A stretch of DNA of 64,000 nucleotides from Mycobacterium sp. E1214 (GCF_001666755.1 NZ_LZJC01000050.1:17334-81333); one strand, 5' to 3'; positions 28,097 through 36,830 are shown, counted from the stretch's first letter. Program-made: numbers and translations. The notes: a model not told the origin generated them from the letters alone.

Positions 28097-29068
28097 TCAT
28101 GCCAAGGCGGGTAACACCGAATCGGTGAGCAACTGCAACGACTTCCAGGCCTCGTCGATCGGCATGCCGCCGACGAGAGGGTGCAGCACGAGCGGGCCGT
28201 AGTTGTCGGCCGCCCGCACCTCGGCGATCAGTTGGTCGGGGGTCAGGAAGCGGTATCGGCCTGAGTCCCGCACCTGGTCTAAGGTTTCGACTCCGGGCAG
28301 GTGCATCAGCGAACGCTGGTCGGTGGACCAGCGGCCGTAAGTCTTTGCCTCCCAGAGGATGTGTTCACCGAGCTCGGCCCAGGCCCGGTCGGGATCCTCG
28401 TGCAGGTAGATCATGCCGCGGTTCACCGGGCCCGGCATCAGGATGATCGGCTTCAGGCCGGTCTCCGAGCACAGTTGCCGGTAGTAGGCGGCGACGTCGG
28501 GCAGGTGGTCGGCCAGGCTCAGCGGCAACCCGAAACGCGCCGCGCGCCGGGCGGTGGCGGGCACGCCGCCGCCGACGTATAGCGGCGGGTGCGGGCGCGA
28601 CCAGGTGCCACCGCCGAACGCCGCCTCGGGATCGCGGCCCGACCAGACGGCGAGCACCCGCTCGAGCAGGCCGTCCATCAGCCGACCCCGCTCGCCGAAA
28701 TCGACGCCCAGCGCTTCGTATTCGACAGGGCGGTAGCCGAGGCCCACCGTCGTGTGCAACCGCCCGCGGCTCATGTTGTCGACCAGCGCGATGTCCTCGG
28801 CGAGCCGCACCGGATTCCACAGCGGGCCCAGCGCGCAATCGACGCTGGCGATCAGCGTCGACGTGCGGGCCAAGAGCATCGCCGCGGCCATGATCGGGTT
28901 GCAGCTCCAGCCGTGCCCGGTGGCGTGGTGCTCGTCGACGCTGATCGACGTGATACCGCGCGCCTCGCCCCACTGCGCCATCTCCAGCGCGGCTGCCACC
29001 AGCTTGTGCTGGTTGCGCGGATCTCCTTGTGGCGAGGCGAAATTGAAACGCAAGACGGTCAGCGGCAC
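28097..29068 (-). CDS. LLM class flavin-dependent oxidoreductase
   Basis: 323 residues from GTG 29068, 10 bases after the upstream VOC gene's stop; the open frame continues to 29278 but that part overlaps the VOC gene. It is a luciferase-like barrel with SVDEHHATGHGW, LGPLWNPVRLAEDIALVDNMS, read as LGPLWNPVRLAED and the VGLGYRPVEYEALG segment typical of F420- or FMN-dependent actinobacterial members. The cofactor cannot be decided by eye. It is last in a minus-strand run 33251-28097 that includes a sulfotransferase, an MBL hydrolase, an SDR and a VOC protein. Confidence 0.9.
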   Translation of the reverse strand: MPLTVLRFNFASPQGDPRNQHKLVAAALEMAQWGEARGITSISVDEHHATGHGWSCNPIMAAAMLLARTSTLIASVDCALGPLWNPVRLAEDIALVDNMSRGRLHTTVGLGYRPVEYEALGVDFGERGRLMDGLLERVLAVWSGRDPEAAFGGGTWSRPHPPLYVGGGVPATARRAARFGLPLSLADHLPDVAAYYRQLCSETGLKPIILMPGPVNRGMIYLHEDPDRAWAELGEHILWEAKTYGRWSTDQRSLMHLPGVETLDQVRDSGRYRFLTPDQLIAEVRAADNYGPLVLHPLVGGMPIDEAWKSLQLLTDSVLPALA

Positions 29069-29078
29069 GTCGGGACCC

Positions 29079-29552
29079 CTACTCGGAATCCGCGGCGGAC
29101 CGCAGAAACGCCGGAAAGTCGGGGAACAGCGCTCGGTCAACGATCTCGATCCGCGTACCGGAGGCATGCACATAGTAGGCGAACAGCGCCGGGCCCGGCG
29201 GCGCGGTGTTAGCCGTCGCCTCCAAGGTAAAACCGTTGTCTTGCAACGACCGGGCCGACGCGGCGAGGTCGTCCACAAAGTAACCCAGGTGGTGGATGGC
29301 GTTGCCCGGCGCCGCCGTCCAAGGACTGCTAGGTACCTCCTGGATCAGCTCGAGGTGTGGTGCCTGCAGCGAGTAGACGAAGGTGGACGTCAGCTCCACG
29401 GTTCCGTCGGCGGTGCGCAGAGGCAGCGTGTAACTCATCGGGCTGGTCCACCGGTATCCGCCCAAGGCACCCAGGTAGGCCATGGCCTCACCGACATCAG
29501 GGACGACGATGCCGGTGTGATAGAAATCCTCCGGGCGTAGCGCCAATGTCAT
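29079..29552 (-). CDS. VOC / glyoxalase-like family protein
   Basis: 157 residues from ATG 29552. It has two beta-alpha-beta-beta-beta units: FYHTGIVVPDVGEAMAYLG near residue 10 with a metal-type His, and AIHHLGYFVDDLAASA near residue 87. HLELIQE and RIEIVDR provide the usual Glu ligands. The fold serves glyoxalases, extradiol dioxygenases and epimerases. The neighbouring LLM oxidoreductase and SDR suggest catabolism, but the reaction is unknown. It starts 16 bases after the SDR stop in the same operon. Confidence 0.88.
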   Translation of the reverse strand: MTLALRPEDFYHTGIVVPDVGEAMAYLGALGGYRWTSPMSYTLPLRTADGTVELTSTFVYSLQAPHLELIQEVPSSPWTAAPGNAIHHLGYFVDDLAASARSLQDNGFTLEATANTAPPGPALFAYYVHASGTRIEIVDRALFPDFPAFLRSAADSE

Positions 29553-29568
29553 TGCCCATCCCCCATTC

Positions 29569-30318
29569 TCAGATGCAATCCGACGCGCCGTCGACGACGA
29601 AGAGCGCACCGCTGGTGTAGCTGCTCTGCTCAGTGCACAGGAAAGCCACGGTCGGGGCGACTTCGTCGGCGGACCCGAGACGGCGCAGCGGGATGTGCGC
29701 CAGCTCGGCATCCACCAGTTCCTGGGCGCCGCGCATGGGCGCGGTCATCGGGGTGTCGATGACTCCGGGGGCGACCGCGTTGACCCGGATGCCGTCGCCG
29801 GCCCATTTGACGGCGAGGTTCCTGGTGAGACAGATGACGCCGGCCTTGGCGGCGCCGTATCCGGGCACCAGGGTGACGGCGCGCAACGCCGACATCGACG
29901 CCAGGTTCACAACGCTGGCGCCGCCGGCCGCGCTGGACGCTTTGAGCGCGCGGTGGAGGCCGACCGTCAGGCGGTACGGTCCGGTGAGGTTGAGGGCCAC
30001 CGAGGCGTCGAAGCCGTCCGGCCGGGACTCGTCGAGACCGCCGGGAAAGTTGGCGCCCGCATTGTTCACGAGCACGTCGAGGTGGGTGAACCCCCGCGCC
30101 AGGGCGTCCACGGAGTCGGAATCGGTGATCCGCAGCTGGCGATAGCTCATGCCATCCAGGTCGCGGTCGTAATCGGTTGCGGCGGGCCGGGTTCCGGTGA
30201 TGGCGACCTCGGCCCCGGCGTCGCGGAACAGGCGCGCGATGGCGTGCCCGATGCCGCTGGTGCCGCCGGTGACGAGCGCGGTGGTCCCGGTGAAATCGAA
30301 GGTGACGCGCGCCGTCAT
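29569..30318 (-). CDS. Short-chain dehydrogenase/reductase
   Basis: 249 residues. The cofactor motif TGGTSGIGHAIA is near residue 17, followed by the VLVNNAGAN motif, an active-site Ser in VVNLASMS, and the catalytic Tyr/Lys in GYGAAKAG. The C-terminus YTSGALFVVDGASDCI is of the classical SDR type. Its start overlaps the stop of the MBL gene by 4 bases (30315-30318), so it is translationally coupled with it. Oxidation of an alcohol released by the sulfatase-like MBL protein would fit, as an inference. Confidence 0.9.
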   Translation of the reverse strand: MTARVTFDFTGTTALVTGGTSGIGHAIARLFRDAGAEVAITGTRPAATDYDRDLDGMSYRQLRITDSDSVDALARGFTHLDVLVNNAGANFPGGLDESRPDGFDASVALNLTGPYRLTVGLHRALKASSAAGGASVVNLASMSALRAVTLVPGYGAAKAGVICLTRNLAVKWAGDGIRVNAVAPGVIDTPMTAPMRGAQELVDAELAHIPLRRLGSADEVAPTVAFLCTEQSSYTSGALFVVDGASDCI

Positions 30319-31571
30319 GAGTTCCTGGCCACCTGCTGCTTGAGCCAGGCGCTCTCCCAGAAATTGGTGCTCGCGGCGAGGAGTCTGTCGTGAGCTTCCC
30401 GGAGCACGCCTCGCACTTCCGGGTGGTCGGTGGAGACCAGCTCGGCGAGATGGATGGCGTGCAGGGGACGGCCGGCGTCGAGGTGGTCGCGGGCCCGTCG
30501 CACCAGGGCGTCCGCGCCGGCCAACTCCACCACATCGGCGGCGACGGCGTCAAACCCGACGGGGTACAGCTCGGTGGTCGACTCGTGGTGGAACCAGCCG
30601 GAATAGTTCTCCCAGATGGCGCGCACGTCCCAGGCGACCTTGCCATAGCCCTGTCCCACCTCGCGATCCGCGGGCAAGGTGATCTCGCGCATCAACGTCC
30701 GGACGTCCTTGCCGGCGTTCATCCCCGCGACGGTCTGGTCGTGGACGTACTCGAGCGCGTCGCGCAGCCGTGTCAGCTCGGCGTAGATCAGGTCGGCGCC
30801 GGCGATGGGCTCGAAGTGGCCGGTCACCAGCAACTCGGCGCCCAGGTCGCGAACCCGCTCCACCGACGCGATGGCCGTCAAGGCGTCGCGATAACGGTCG
30901 CCGCGCATGGTCACCAGGTTGGGAATGTGCCCGAACAGCGGGCCGAACGTGTTCCCACACAGGCAGATTCGCTCATCGGGCAACCAGACCACCAGCGAAT
31001 CGGTGGTTTCACCACCGGGCACCGAGATCAGCTCGAGGCGCCGATCACCGACCCGCAACGTCAGGGTGTCCGCGAAATCGAGGTCCACGACCGGCGCGCT
31101 TTGACCGGCCAGTCGGGTGGTGCCGAGCCGGCGCTGGATGGCGCCGATGCCCGCCGCCAGCGTGTCCTTGAACGCGAACGCACTGCGGCTGGCGCGGTAC
31201 GGGATGAGGCGTTCGTTGTCGTCCCGCCACGTCGTCCAATTCGCTTGCGCTACAACGATAGTATCCGGATCGCGCAGGCTCTCCAGGCCGCCGACATGGT
31301 CCACGTGGCCTTGCGTGAAGATCACATAGCGCACCGGCGAGGAGTCCACCGCGTCGAAGTTGGCGCGGTGCACCGGCCCCTCGAAACCCATGCCGGTGTT
31401 GACGACCACCCGGCCCTCGCCGGTGGTGAGCAGGTAGGAATTCGACAGTCCGGGCGAACACCACAGCCCCGGCGCGATGCGCTGGGCCTTTTCGGCCGAC
31501 GCCGGACGCATGGCGTCCGGCGTCGGCCTACCGCGGTAGACCGGTTCACCGCGCGCCGCGTCACTGCCCAT
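30315..31571 (-). CDS. Alkylsulfatase-like metallo-beta-lactamase protein with altered metal motif
   Basis: 418 residues from ATG 31571, preceded by GGAGA; a GTG at 31589 is an alternative start. It is an MBL fold with the motif TQGHVDH at residues 86-92, where the first His of the HxHxDH zinc motif is Gln87. The sulfatase-type Glu is seen in VPGGETTD, a later His in VTGHFEP. A C-terminal alkylsulfatase dimerisation-like region (VRAIWENYSGWFHHES) parallels the same segment of the alkylsulfatase at 51898. Family members hydrolyse alkyl sulfates such as SDS with two zinc ions. Loss of one ligand may change the metal content or activity. It is coupled to an SDR downstream and a sulfotransferase upstream. 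Confidence 0.85.
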   Translation of the reverse strand: MGSDAARGEPVYRGRPTPDAMRPASAEKAQRIAPGLWCSPGLSNSYLLTTGEGRVVVNTGMGFEGPVHRANFDAVDSSPVRYVIFTQGHVDHVGGLESLRDPDTIVVAQANWTTWRDDNERLIPYRASRSAFAFKDTLAAGIGAIQRRLGTTRLAGQSAPVVDLDFADTLTLRVGDRRLELISVPGGETTDSLVVWLPDERICLCGNTFGPLFGHIPNLVTMRGDRYRDALTAIASVERVRDLGAELLVTGHFEPIAGADLIYAELTRLRDALEYVHDQTVAGMNAGKDVRTLMREITLPADREVGQGYGKVAWDVRAIWENYSGWFHHESTTELYPVGFDAVAADVVELAGADALVRRARDHLDAGRPLHAIHLAELVSTDHPEVRGVLREAHDRLLAASTNFWESAWLKQQVARNS

Positions 31572-31585
31572 CGCCGCTGTCTCCT

Positions 31586-32854
31586 TCACTCGCTCTCGGG
31601 GCGGACGTCGAACCTGTCGAAGTAGTAGCCGAACCGGCCGCGCAATTCGTCGGCGGAGGTGCCGAAGTGCCGTTGCAGGTCGTAGCGGATTCTGCCGTGC
31701 TTGCCCCGGGGATTGCTGTGCAGGTAGCGCTGGAAGCGGTCCCGGACGTTGGCGGGAAGGTCCACGCCGCCGCGCCGGTAGAGCTCCTCGAGCACCGGCA
31801 TCTCGTTGCCGTTGAGGTGGTCAAAGCTGATGTCGATGCTGCGTTCGGCGGGGACCGCGTCGCGGTCGCGCACACAGGCGCCGAGCAGCAGGTCCACCCG
31901 GTCGGTCCAATAGGTCAGCAGCCAGTCCGGATCGATGCTGGTGCGCCGCAACCGATCCGAGTACGCCATCATGGTGATCGCCGACTGGACCACCGCGACG
32001 GGATCGCGGTGGGTGAATGCCACCAGTGCATCGGGGAAGGTGGCCAGCAGCGGGCGCAGCTGCTCGCAATGCTGGGGGCTCTTGAGCACCCAGGTTCGCG
32101 GTCCGCGCAGGAATGTCAGCGCCTGCAGCACCTTCTTGAGGTAGGCGTAGTGCCGGCTCTGGTCCAGGCTCAGGTAGTAGTCGCGCCAATCCGGCACCCG
32201 CGCATGCCATTCCAGGACGTAGGCGGCCAGGTCGAGGTCGAGCAGCTCGACCTCTTCCTCGATCGCCTCGGGGAAGCGGTCGTGCATCGCGGCGACCAAC
32301 GGGGCGCTGGCCATCAGCGCGTCGTGTTCGGCCATGGCGCGCGCGTAGCGCGGGTCGACACCGAAGGCGTCGGGACCCTGCCCGCGGGCGGGGATGGGGT
32401 CCTGGCTTTCCCAGTAGGGCAGCGCGCGCCGGCGCGGGTCGGCGGCGATGAGGTTGACGAGGTGGGTGGTGCCCGAGCGGGGCATGCCGACCACGACGAA
32501 CGGCTTCTCGATGGTGATCGATTCGATTTCGGGGTACCGCTTGAGCAGATCGGTCAGCGATAAACGATTGCGCAGCAGGCGGACCACGCGCTGCCGCAGC
32601 GTCGACCGGGTCAGTTGGCGCAAACCCTGGTCGCCTTCGATCGCCGCCACGTGGGCGGTGAGGCGGTCGGTGAAGCCGTCGTGGTCGTCGATGTCCGTTC
32701 CGACACCGGCCTGGTGGACCGCCTCGGCGAGCATCTTGTCGAGGTCGAAGTCGACAGGTTTGGCTTCGGTGTATTCCAGGATCTGCCGCTGCAGGTCGGT
32801 CAGTACGGGCGAGGTCAGGTCGTCGAGGTCGATGTCGTCAACGGCTGAGCTCAC
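31586..32854 (-). CDS. Sulfotransferase family protein
   Basis: 422 residues from GTG 32854. The PAPS 5'-phosphosulfate loop GMPRSGTT is at residues 123-130, and the 3'-phosphate-binding region is around VLKSPQHCEQL and FTHRDPVAVVQS. About 110 residues precede the nucleotide loop, as in the large mycobacterial sulfotransferase-like group. These are thought to add sulfate to, or simply act on, hydroxylated lipids or sterols; the acceptor is unknown. It overlaps the start region of the MBL gene and lies 10 bases after the DUF2237 gene, so it is in the same operon. Confidence 0.9.
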   Translation of the reverse strand: MSSAVDDIDLDDLTSPVLTDLQRQILEYTEAKPVDFDLDKMLAEAVHQAGVGTDIDDHDGFTDRLTAHVAAIEGDQGLRQLTRSTLRQRVVRLLRNRLSLTDLLKRYPEIESITIEKPFVVVGMPRSGTTHLVNLIAADPRRRALPYWESQDPIPARGQGPDAFGVDPRYARAMAEHDALMASAPLVAAMHDRFPEAIEEEVELLDLDLAAYVLEWHARVPDWRDYYLSLDQSRHYAYLKKVLQALTFLRGPRTWVLKSPQHCEQLRPLLATFPDALVAFTHRDPVAVVQSAITMMAYSDRLRRTSIDPDWLLTYWTDRVDLLLGACVRDRDAVPAERSIDISFDHLNGNEMPVLEELYRRGGVDLPANVRDRFQRYLHSNPRGKHGRIRYDLQRHFGTSADELRGRFGYYFDRFDVRPESE

Positions 32855-32864
32855 TTCTGGCTGC

Positions 32865-33251
32865 CTACAGGTTGGCCAGGTCGTCGGGCACGTCGACCTT
32901 GTGCTCTTGCAGCGTTTCCAGCGGCACCACCTCGAGCGTGCGCTCGTGCGTAGAGGCCAGCACGACGGGGGCTGCGCAACCGTCCTCGTGCGCGCGCAAC
33001 CAGTTCAGCGCGGTGACGCACCAGCGGTCGCCGGGCAGCAGCCCCGGAAAGCGGTATTCGGGAACCGGTGTCGACAGGTCGTTGCCGATGGAGCGTTGGT
33101 GCTCTAGGAATTCGGCGGTCATGACCGCGCAGATCGTATGCCGGCCGCGGTCCTCCGCCCCAGTCGAGCAGCAGCCGTCGCGGTAGTAACCGGTGAGGGG
33201 TTCGCTGCCGCACGGGTCCAGCGGGCCGCCCAGCACGTTTCGATCCAGCAC
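32865..33251 (-). CDS. DUF2237 family protein
   Basis: 128 residues. It matches the compact and strongly conserved DUF2237 family: NVLGGPLDPCG, then PLTGYYRDGCCSTG and EDRGRHTICAVMT, then RSIGNDLSTPVPEYRFPGL and PGDRWCV. Several conserved cysteines and acidic residues suggest metal binding, but no activity is established. It is the first gene of the minus-strand run that continues with the sulfotransferase. Confidence 0.92.
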   Translation of the reverse strand: MLDRNVLGGPLDPCGSEPLTGYYRDGCCSTGAEDRGRHTICAVMTAEFLEHQRSIGNDLSTPVPEYRFPGLLPGDRWCVTALNWLRAHEDGCAAPVVLASTHERTLEVVPLETLQEHKVDVPDDLANL

Positions 33252-33424
33252 CCGCTCAGTATTGCGCCCCCGGGGGCTTACGTTGAAGTAACTTCGCGAT
33301 TCGTGTTGCCGGTGTGCGCGCCCGAACCGCCGGGGTGACGGGCGGATAACAATTCTTCACTCAAGGTGACGCGACACCCTGAGCAAATACCGGGGAAACC
33401 GCTTGGAAAAACTATGGTCACCCC

Positions 33425-34558
33425 GTGGAACGTCGAACGGCGCTGAAGCTCCCCCTGCTGCTGGCGGCGGGCGCTGCGTTGGCCAAGGCGCCGCGGGCCG
33501 CCGCCGAGGAGGCGGGCCGCTGGTCACCCGACCGCGCCAACCGCTGGTACCAGGCTCAAGGCTTCCTCGTCGGGGCGAACTACATTCCGGCCAACGCGAT
33601 CAATCAGTTCGAGATGTTCCAGCCCGACACCTTCGACCCGCGGCGCATCGACACCGAGCTCGGCTGGGCCAGGTATTACGGCCACAACACGGCGCGGGTG
33701 TTCCTCCACGATCAGCTGTGGACGCAGGATCAGCGCGGGTTTCAGACGCGCCTCGCCCAGTTCGTCGACATCGCCGCGCGGCATCGGATCAAGCCGCTGT
33801 TGGTCTTCTTCGACTCCTGCTGGGACCCGCACCCGAAGGGCGGTCGGCAGCGCGCCCCGCGGCCCGGCGTGCACAACTCCGGGTGGGCGCAGAGCCCGGG
33901 GGCGGACCGCCTCGGCGATCCCCGCTATGTGCAGGTCATGCACGACTACGTCACGTCCGTGTTGACCCAATTCCGCAGCGACGACCGCATTTTGGGGTGG
34001 GACCTGTGGAACGAACCGGACAACCCCGCCCACCAGTACCAGAGCACCGAGAGGAGCGACAAGGAGCAGCTGGTGACCAACCTGCTGCCCCAGGTCTTCC
34101 GGTGGGCACGCGCGGTGGATCCCAGCCAACCGCTGACAAGTGGTGTGTGGCATGGGGATTGGGGCGAGCCGAAGGGCCGCACCCCGATCAGCGACATCCA
34201 GCTCGCCAATGCCGACGTGGTCACGTTCCACTCGTACGCCGAGCCGGCGGGATTCGAGTCGCGGATCGGCGAGCTGACTCCGCTTGGGCGCCCGATCATT
34301 TGCACCGAGTACATGGCGCGGCCGCGGGGCAGCACCGTCGAGAGCATCCTGCCCGTCGCCAAGCGCCACAACGTCGGCGCCATCAACTGGGGCCTGGTGG
34401 CCGGAAAAACCCAGACGTACTTTCCCTGGGATTCGTGGGATCACCCGTACAGCGCGGTTCCGAAAGTATGGTTCCACGACCTGTTGCGGCCCGACGGCCG
34501 CCCCTTCCAGGACAGCGAAGGTCAAACGGTCCGGAAGTTGGCCGGCAGCCAAGCCTGA
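33425..34558 (+). CDS. Secreted cellulase-like glycoside hydrolase (GH5-type clan A)
   Basis: 377 residues from GTG 33425. The N-terminus VERRTALKLPLLLAAGAALA has a twin arginine followed by a hydrophobic stretch and an AAA cleavage site, so Tat export is likely. The mature part is a TIM barrel with the acid/base Glu197 in WDLWNEPDN and the nucleophile Glu295 in ICTEYMA, the layout of GH5-like enzymes. It should cut a beta-linked glycan outside the cell; whether it is a host, environmental or mycobacterial wall polysaccharide is not visible. It is followed after 60 bases by the DUF4185 protein, another probable glycosidase, in the same direction. Confidence 0.85.
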   Translation: MERRTALKLPLLLAAGAALAKAPRAAAEEAGRWSPDRANRWYQAQGFLVGANYIPANAINQFEMFQPDTFDPRRIDTELGWARYYGHNTARVFLHDQLWTQDQRGFQTRLAQFVDIAARHRIKPLLVFFDSCWDPHPKGGRQRAPRPGVHNSGWAQSPGADRLGDPRYVQVMHDYVTSVLTQFRSDDRILGWDLWNEPDNPAHQYQSTERSDKEQLVTNLLPQVFRWARAVDPSQPLTSGVWHGDWGEPKGRTPISDIQLANADVVTFHSYAEPAGFESRIGELTPLGRPIICTEYMARPRGSTVESILPVAKRHNVGAINWGLVAGKTQTYFPWDSWDHPYSAVPKVWFHDLLRPDGRPFQDSEGQTVRKLAGSQA

Positions 34559-34618
34559 GCTGACGCCGTTTAACGGCCCCGTTGCGGTAGTAGGGTTGAA
34601 CCGCGGAAGGGGGCGGCG

Positions 34619-36268
34619 ATGACTCTGACCAGCTTGAGCGAGCCGGAGCTGATCGCCTCGGCCGGCGGCGACCCGTGGGCGATCAACCAGAGCCTGCAAT
34701 CGGGTAGGCCCTTTCAGATCTCGCAGTTGGCCAAGGCGTTCCATGCCGCGGGCCGGCACACCGCGGAAGCCGAACTGGTCTTCCAGCTCGCCCGAAAGCG
34801 GTTCGATGAGTCGTGGAACCACCAAAACGGTGACAACCCGATCAACGACTCCGCGGAGGTTCAGCGGGTGTCGAAGGCCCTCGGCGACCAGTCCGAGCAG
34901 CTGCCCAAGATCGGCGCCGATCTGGAGATCGTCGCGGCAGCCTTGGCGGACGCCCAGAAGCAAGGCGCCGCGGAGATCGCCGGACTGGATCATCGACTGC
35001 ATGTGCTCGACATGTTCAAACACGCGGCGGAAACGGACCTGGCCGAGGTGAGCATGCCGCCCGAACATGCAGCGAAGCTGCGGAAATTCGCCGACGCTTG
35101 CCACGCCGACGCCGTGGACGAGGTTCGCGACGCGTTGAAGCAGATGATCTCTATTCGCAGCGCTTATGCGGATACCTTGCACAAAGCGCAAGGCTCCCTA
35201 CATAGCGAGGGCTATGACCCGCCACAGGATGTCGGCAACACCATGGATCAGCCGCTGCAAAATTCTGTGAGGGACCTAGGACCTATCGCCGGTACCGGAG
35301 CCGTTCCGGGTATTCCTGGCATCGGGGCGGCCGATCTAGGTGAAGTTATCGAGGTTCCCGGACAGCCGGGCAAATATCTTGCGATCTTTGGGGACTCATT
35401 CTCGGGCAATAAAGTTGCGGAGGGCCAACACTATCGTTCGGTAGCCGTACCGGTGACTTTCGACCCTGACGGCCGTCCACACTTCGGGGCACCCGCAAAT
35501 GTCCCCGAAGGCAATCCAACTGGCCATGAGCTCTTCCCCATGCCCGATGAAGCGATCAAGGCGCACATAGAGGACACGCTCCCCGCGGGAACGATCGTGT
35601 CCGGTGGAAAAACTTACATGATGGTGACCGGCACCAAGGGGAACCTCCACCCGGCGGCTTCGTGGCTAGTTGAAGTAAATGGCGATCCCGCCAATGGATG
35701 GACGATGGTTCCAGGTTCTTACCGTGCTGCTGATGCAGCGCCCACTCAAGTCAGCGGTTATAAGGGTTCGGACGGCAAGGTTTACATCGCCGCCGATTCT
35801 TTTGACCGGAGCCGGGGTGTCACCATGTATCGGGCAGATCCTGACAGGGTCGGGGATCGCGGCAGCTGGCAGCCCTGGACGGGGAAGGACTGGGGCGCGC
35901 CGACGGATCGGCCCGTACAGGTGACAAACGACCGTTATGGTGAGCTCAGTTTTCGGGAAATCGGCGGCATGCCTGTCTTATCCGGTTTTAACGAAGACGC
36001 CCATGGCGGAAGTGTCGAAGTACGAGTCGGGACCAGCCCGACCGAGATCTTCGGTTCAGATGTCAACCCGACGGTGGTCGTGCAGAACGGTGATCGCAAC
36101 GCTCCGCAATTTTTGCCCCAGCCGTATGGCGGGTATATTCTGCCGGGCTCGACTTTGGAAAACCTTCGAATGTTCGTCAGCCAATGGAACACAGCTAATG
36201 GGCCAAATAACAAGCCAATTGGCACACCCTACGACACGCGTGAGTTTCAACTAAACCTTGGTAATTAG
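34619..36268 (+). CDS. Two-module protein: mycobacterial helical N-terminus + DUF4185 (GH183-like) C-terminus
   Basis: 549 residues from ATG 34619 with AAGGGGG in front. Residues 1-210 are helical and start LSEPELIASAGGDPWAIN; RFDESWNHQNGDNPINDSAE at about 61-80 is a segment I know from several mycobacterial proteins that carry different C-terminal domains. Residues about 235-549 are a DUF4185 module: YLAIFGDSFSG (Asp259), MPVLSGFNED, APQFLPQPYGGYILPG and MFVSQWNT. DUF4185 was recently linked to endo-D-arabinanase activity (CAZy GH183), an enzyme that cuts mycobacterial arabinogalactan or lipoarabinomannan. No signal peptide is visible, so export would need another route. GC content is well below the neighbours. 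A small lipoprotein gene follows at once. Toxin, wall-remodelling enzyme or regulator are all possible roles. Confidence 0.75.
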   Translation: MTLTSLSEPELIASAGGDPWAINQSLQSGRPFQISQLAKAFHAAGRHTAEAELVFQLARKRFDESWNHQNGDNPINDSAEVQRVSKALGDQSEQLPKIGADLEIVAAALADAQKQGAAEIAGLDHRLHVLDMFKHAAETDLAEVSMPPEHAAKLRKFADACHADAVDEVRDALKQMISIRSAYADTLHKAQGSLHSEGYDPPQDVGNTMDQPLQNSVRDLGPIAGTGAVPGIPGIGAADLGEVIEVPGQPGKYLAIFGDSFSGNKVAEGQHYRSVAVPVTFDPDGRPHFGAPANVPEGNPTGHELFPMPDEAIKAHIEDTLPAGTIVSGGKTYMMVTGTKGNLHPAASWLVEVNGDPANGWTMVPGSYRAADAAPTQVSGYKGSDGKVYIAADSFDRSRGVTMYRADPDRVGDRGSWQPWTGKDWGAPTDRPVQVTNDRYGELSFREIGGMPVLSGFNEDAHGGSVEVRVGTSPTEIFGSDVNPTVVVQNGDRNAPQFLPQPYGGYILPGSTLENLRMFVSQWNTANGPNNKPIGTPYDTREFQLNLGN

Positions 36269-36308
36269 TGTACGGTGGTGTGCGGCGATGGGATGGGCAG
36301 CGGTGATA

Positions 36309-36830
36309 ATGACCAGACTTCATGTGACTATTTGCGTCGGTGCTATTTCACTCAGCTCACTAGCTGGCTGCACAGCTCATGCTGATACACCCGCGTTTCC
36401 CGACCTTAGCCGTTACGCTACCGTTGACCCGAGCGACTATACAATTGATGTTCCCAATCCAGGGCGACCACCACTGTCGACCGTTTACTTCATCACACCC
36501 GATGGTGTTGTATGCAACTTTGTGCCGGATCAAGCACAGTGCAGCGGAAACAATTTCCCGTCGGTACCACCCGCGACCACTAAGCCCGGCGCGAGCGGCG
36601 CAGCAGTAAATTGGATAGGAACTACTACCGGCCTTAAGCAGACCAATGAAGGAGAGCCGTCGCGAGTAATCGATGGTCGACCTATTAAAACGCTTCCACC
36701 GCTGCACGCTATATCTGTAAATAACATCATCTGCGGAGTGGACAATTCAGGTATGACGGCCTGTAAGGATTCGCAAGGCCGTGGCTTTGTACTCTCACCA
36801 CATGGTTCGGGTTGGCTGCCTCATGTGTGA
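36309..36830 (+). CDS. Small Cys-containing lipoprotein next to the DUF4185 gene
   Basis: 173 residues from ATG 36309; other in-frame starts at 36288 (ATG) and 36258 (TTG) exist. ATG 36309 gives a compact lipoprotein signal: MTRLHVTICVG, hydrophobic core, then lipobox LAGC with the acylated Cys at residue 21. The mature part has two cysteine pairs (VCNFVPDQAQC and ICGVDNSGMTAC), suggesting disulfides, and ends GRGFVLSPHGSGWLPHV. No known domain is recognised. A hand count of 36661-36720 gives 29 G+C in 60, far below the window norm. It starts about 40 bases after the DUF4185 stop. An envelope location next to a probable arabinanase makes it a candidate partner or immunity protein; that is inference. 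Confidence 0.75.
   Translation: MTRLHVTICVGAISLSSLAGCTAHADTPAFPDLSRYATVDPSDYTIDVPNPGRPPLSTVYFITPDGVVCNFVPDQAQCSGNNFPSVPPATTKPGASGAAVNWIGTTTGLKQTNEGEPSRVIDGRPIKTLPPLHAISVNNIICGVDNSGMTACKDSQGRGFVLSPHGSGWLPHV

Noticed and set aside
33524..35191. A long open frame on the minus strand antisense to the glycosidase and DUF4185 genes
   Set aside because: It lies in the shadow frame of two genes with clear domains, has no family resemblance, and its composition follows the complementary codons.
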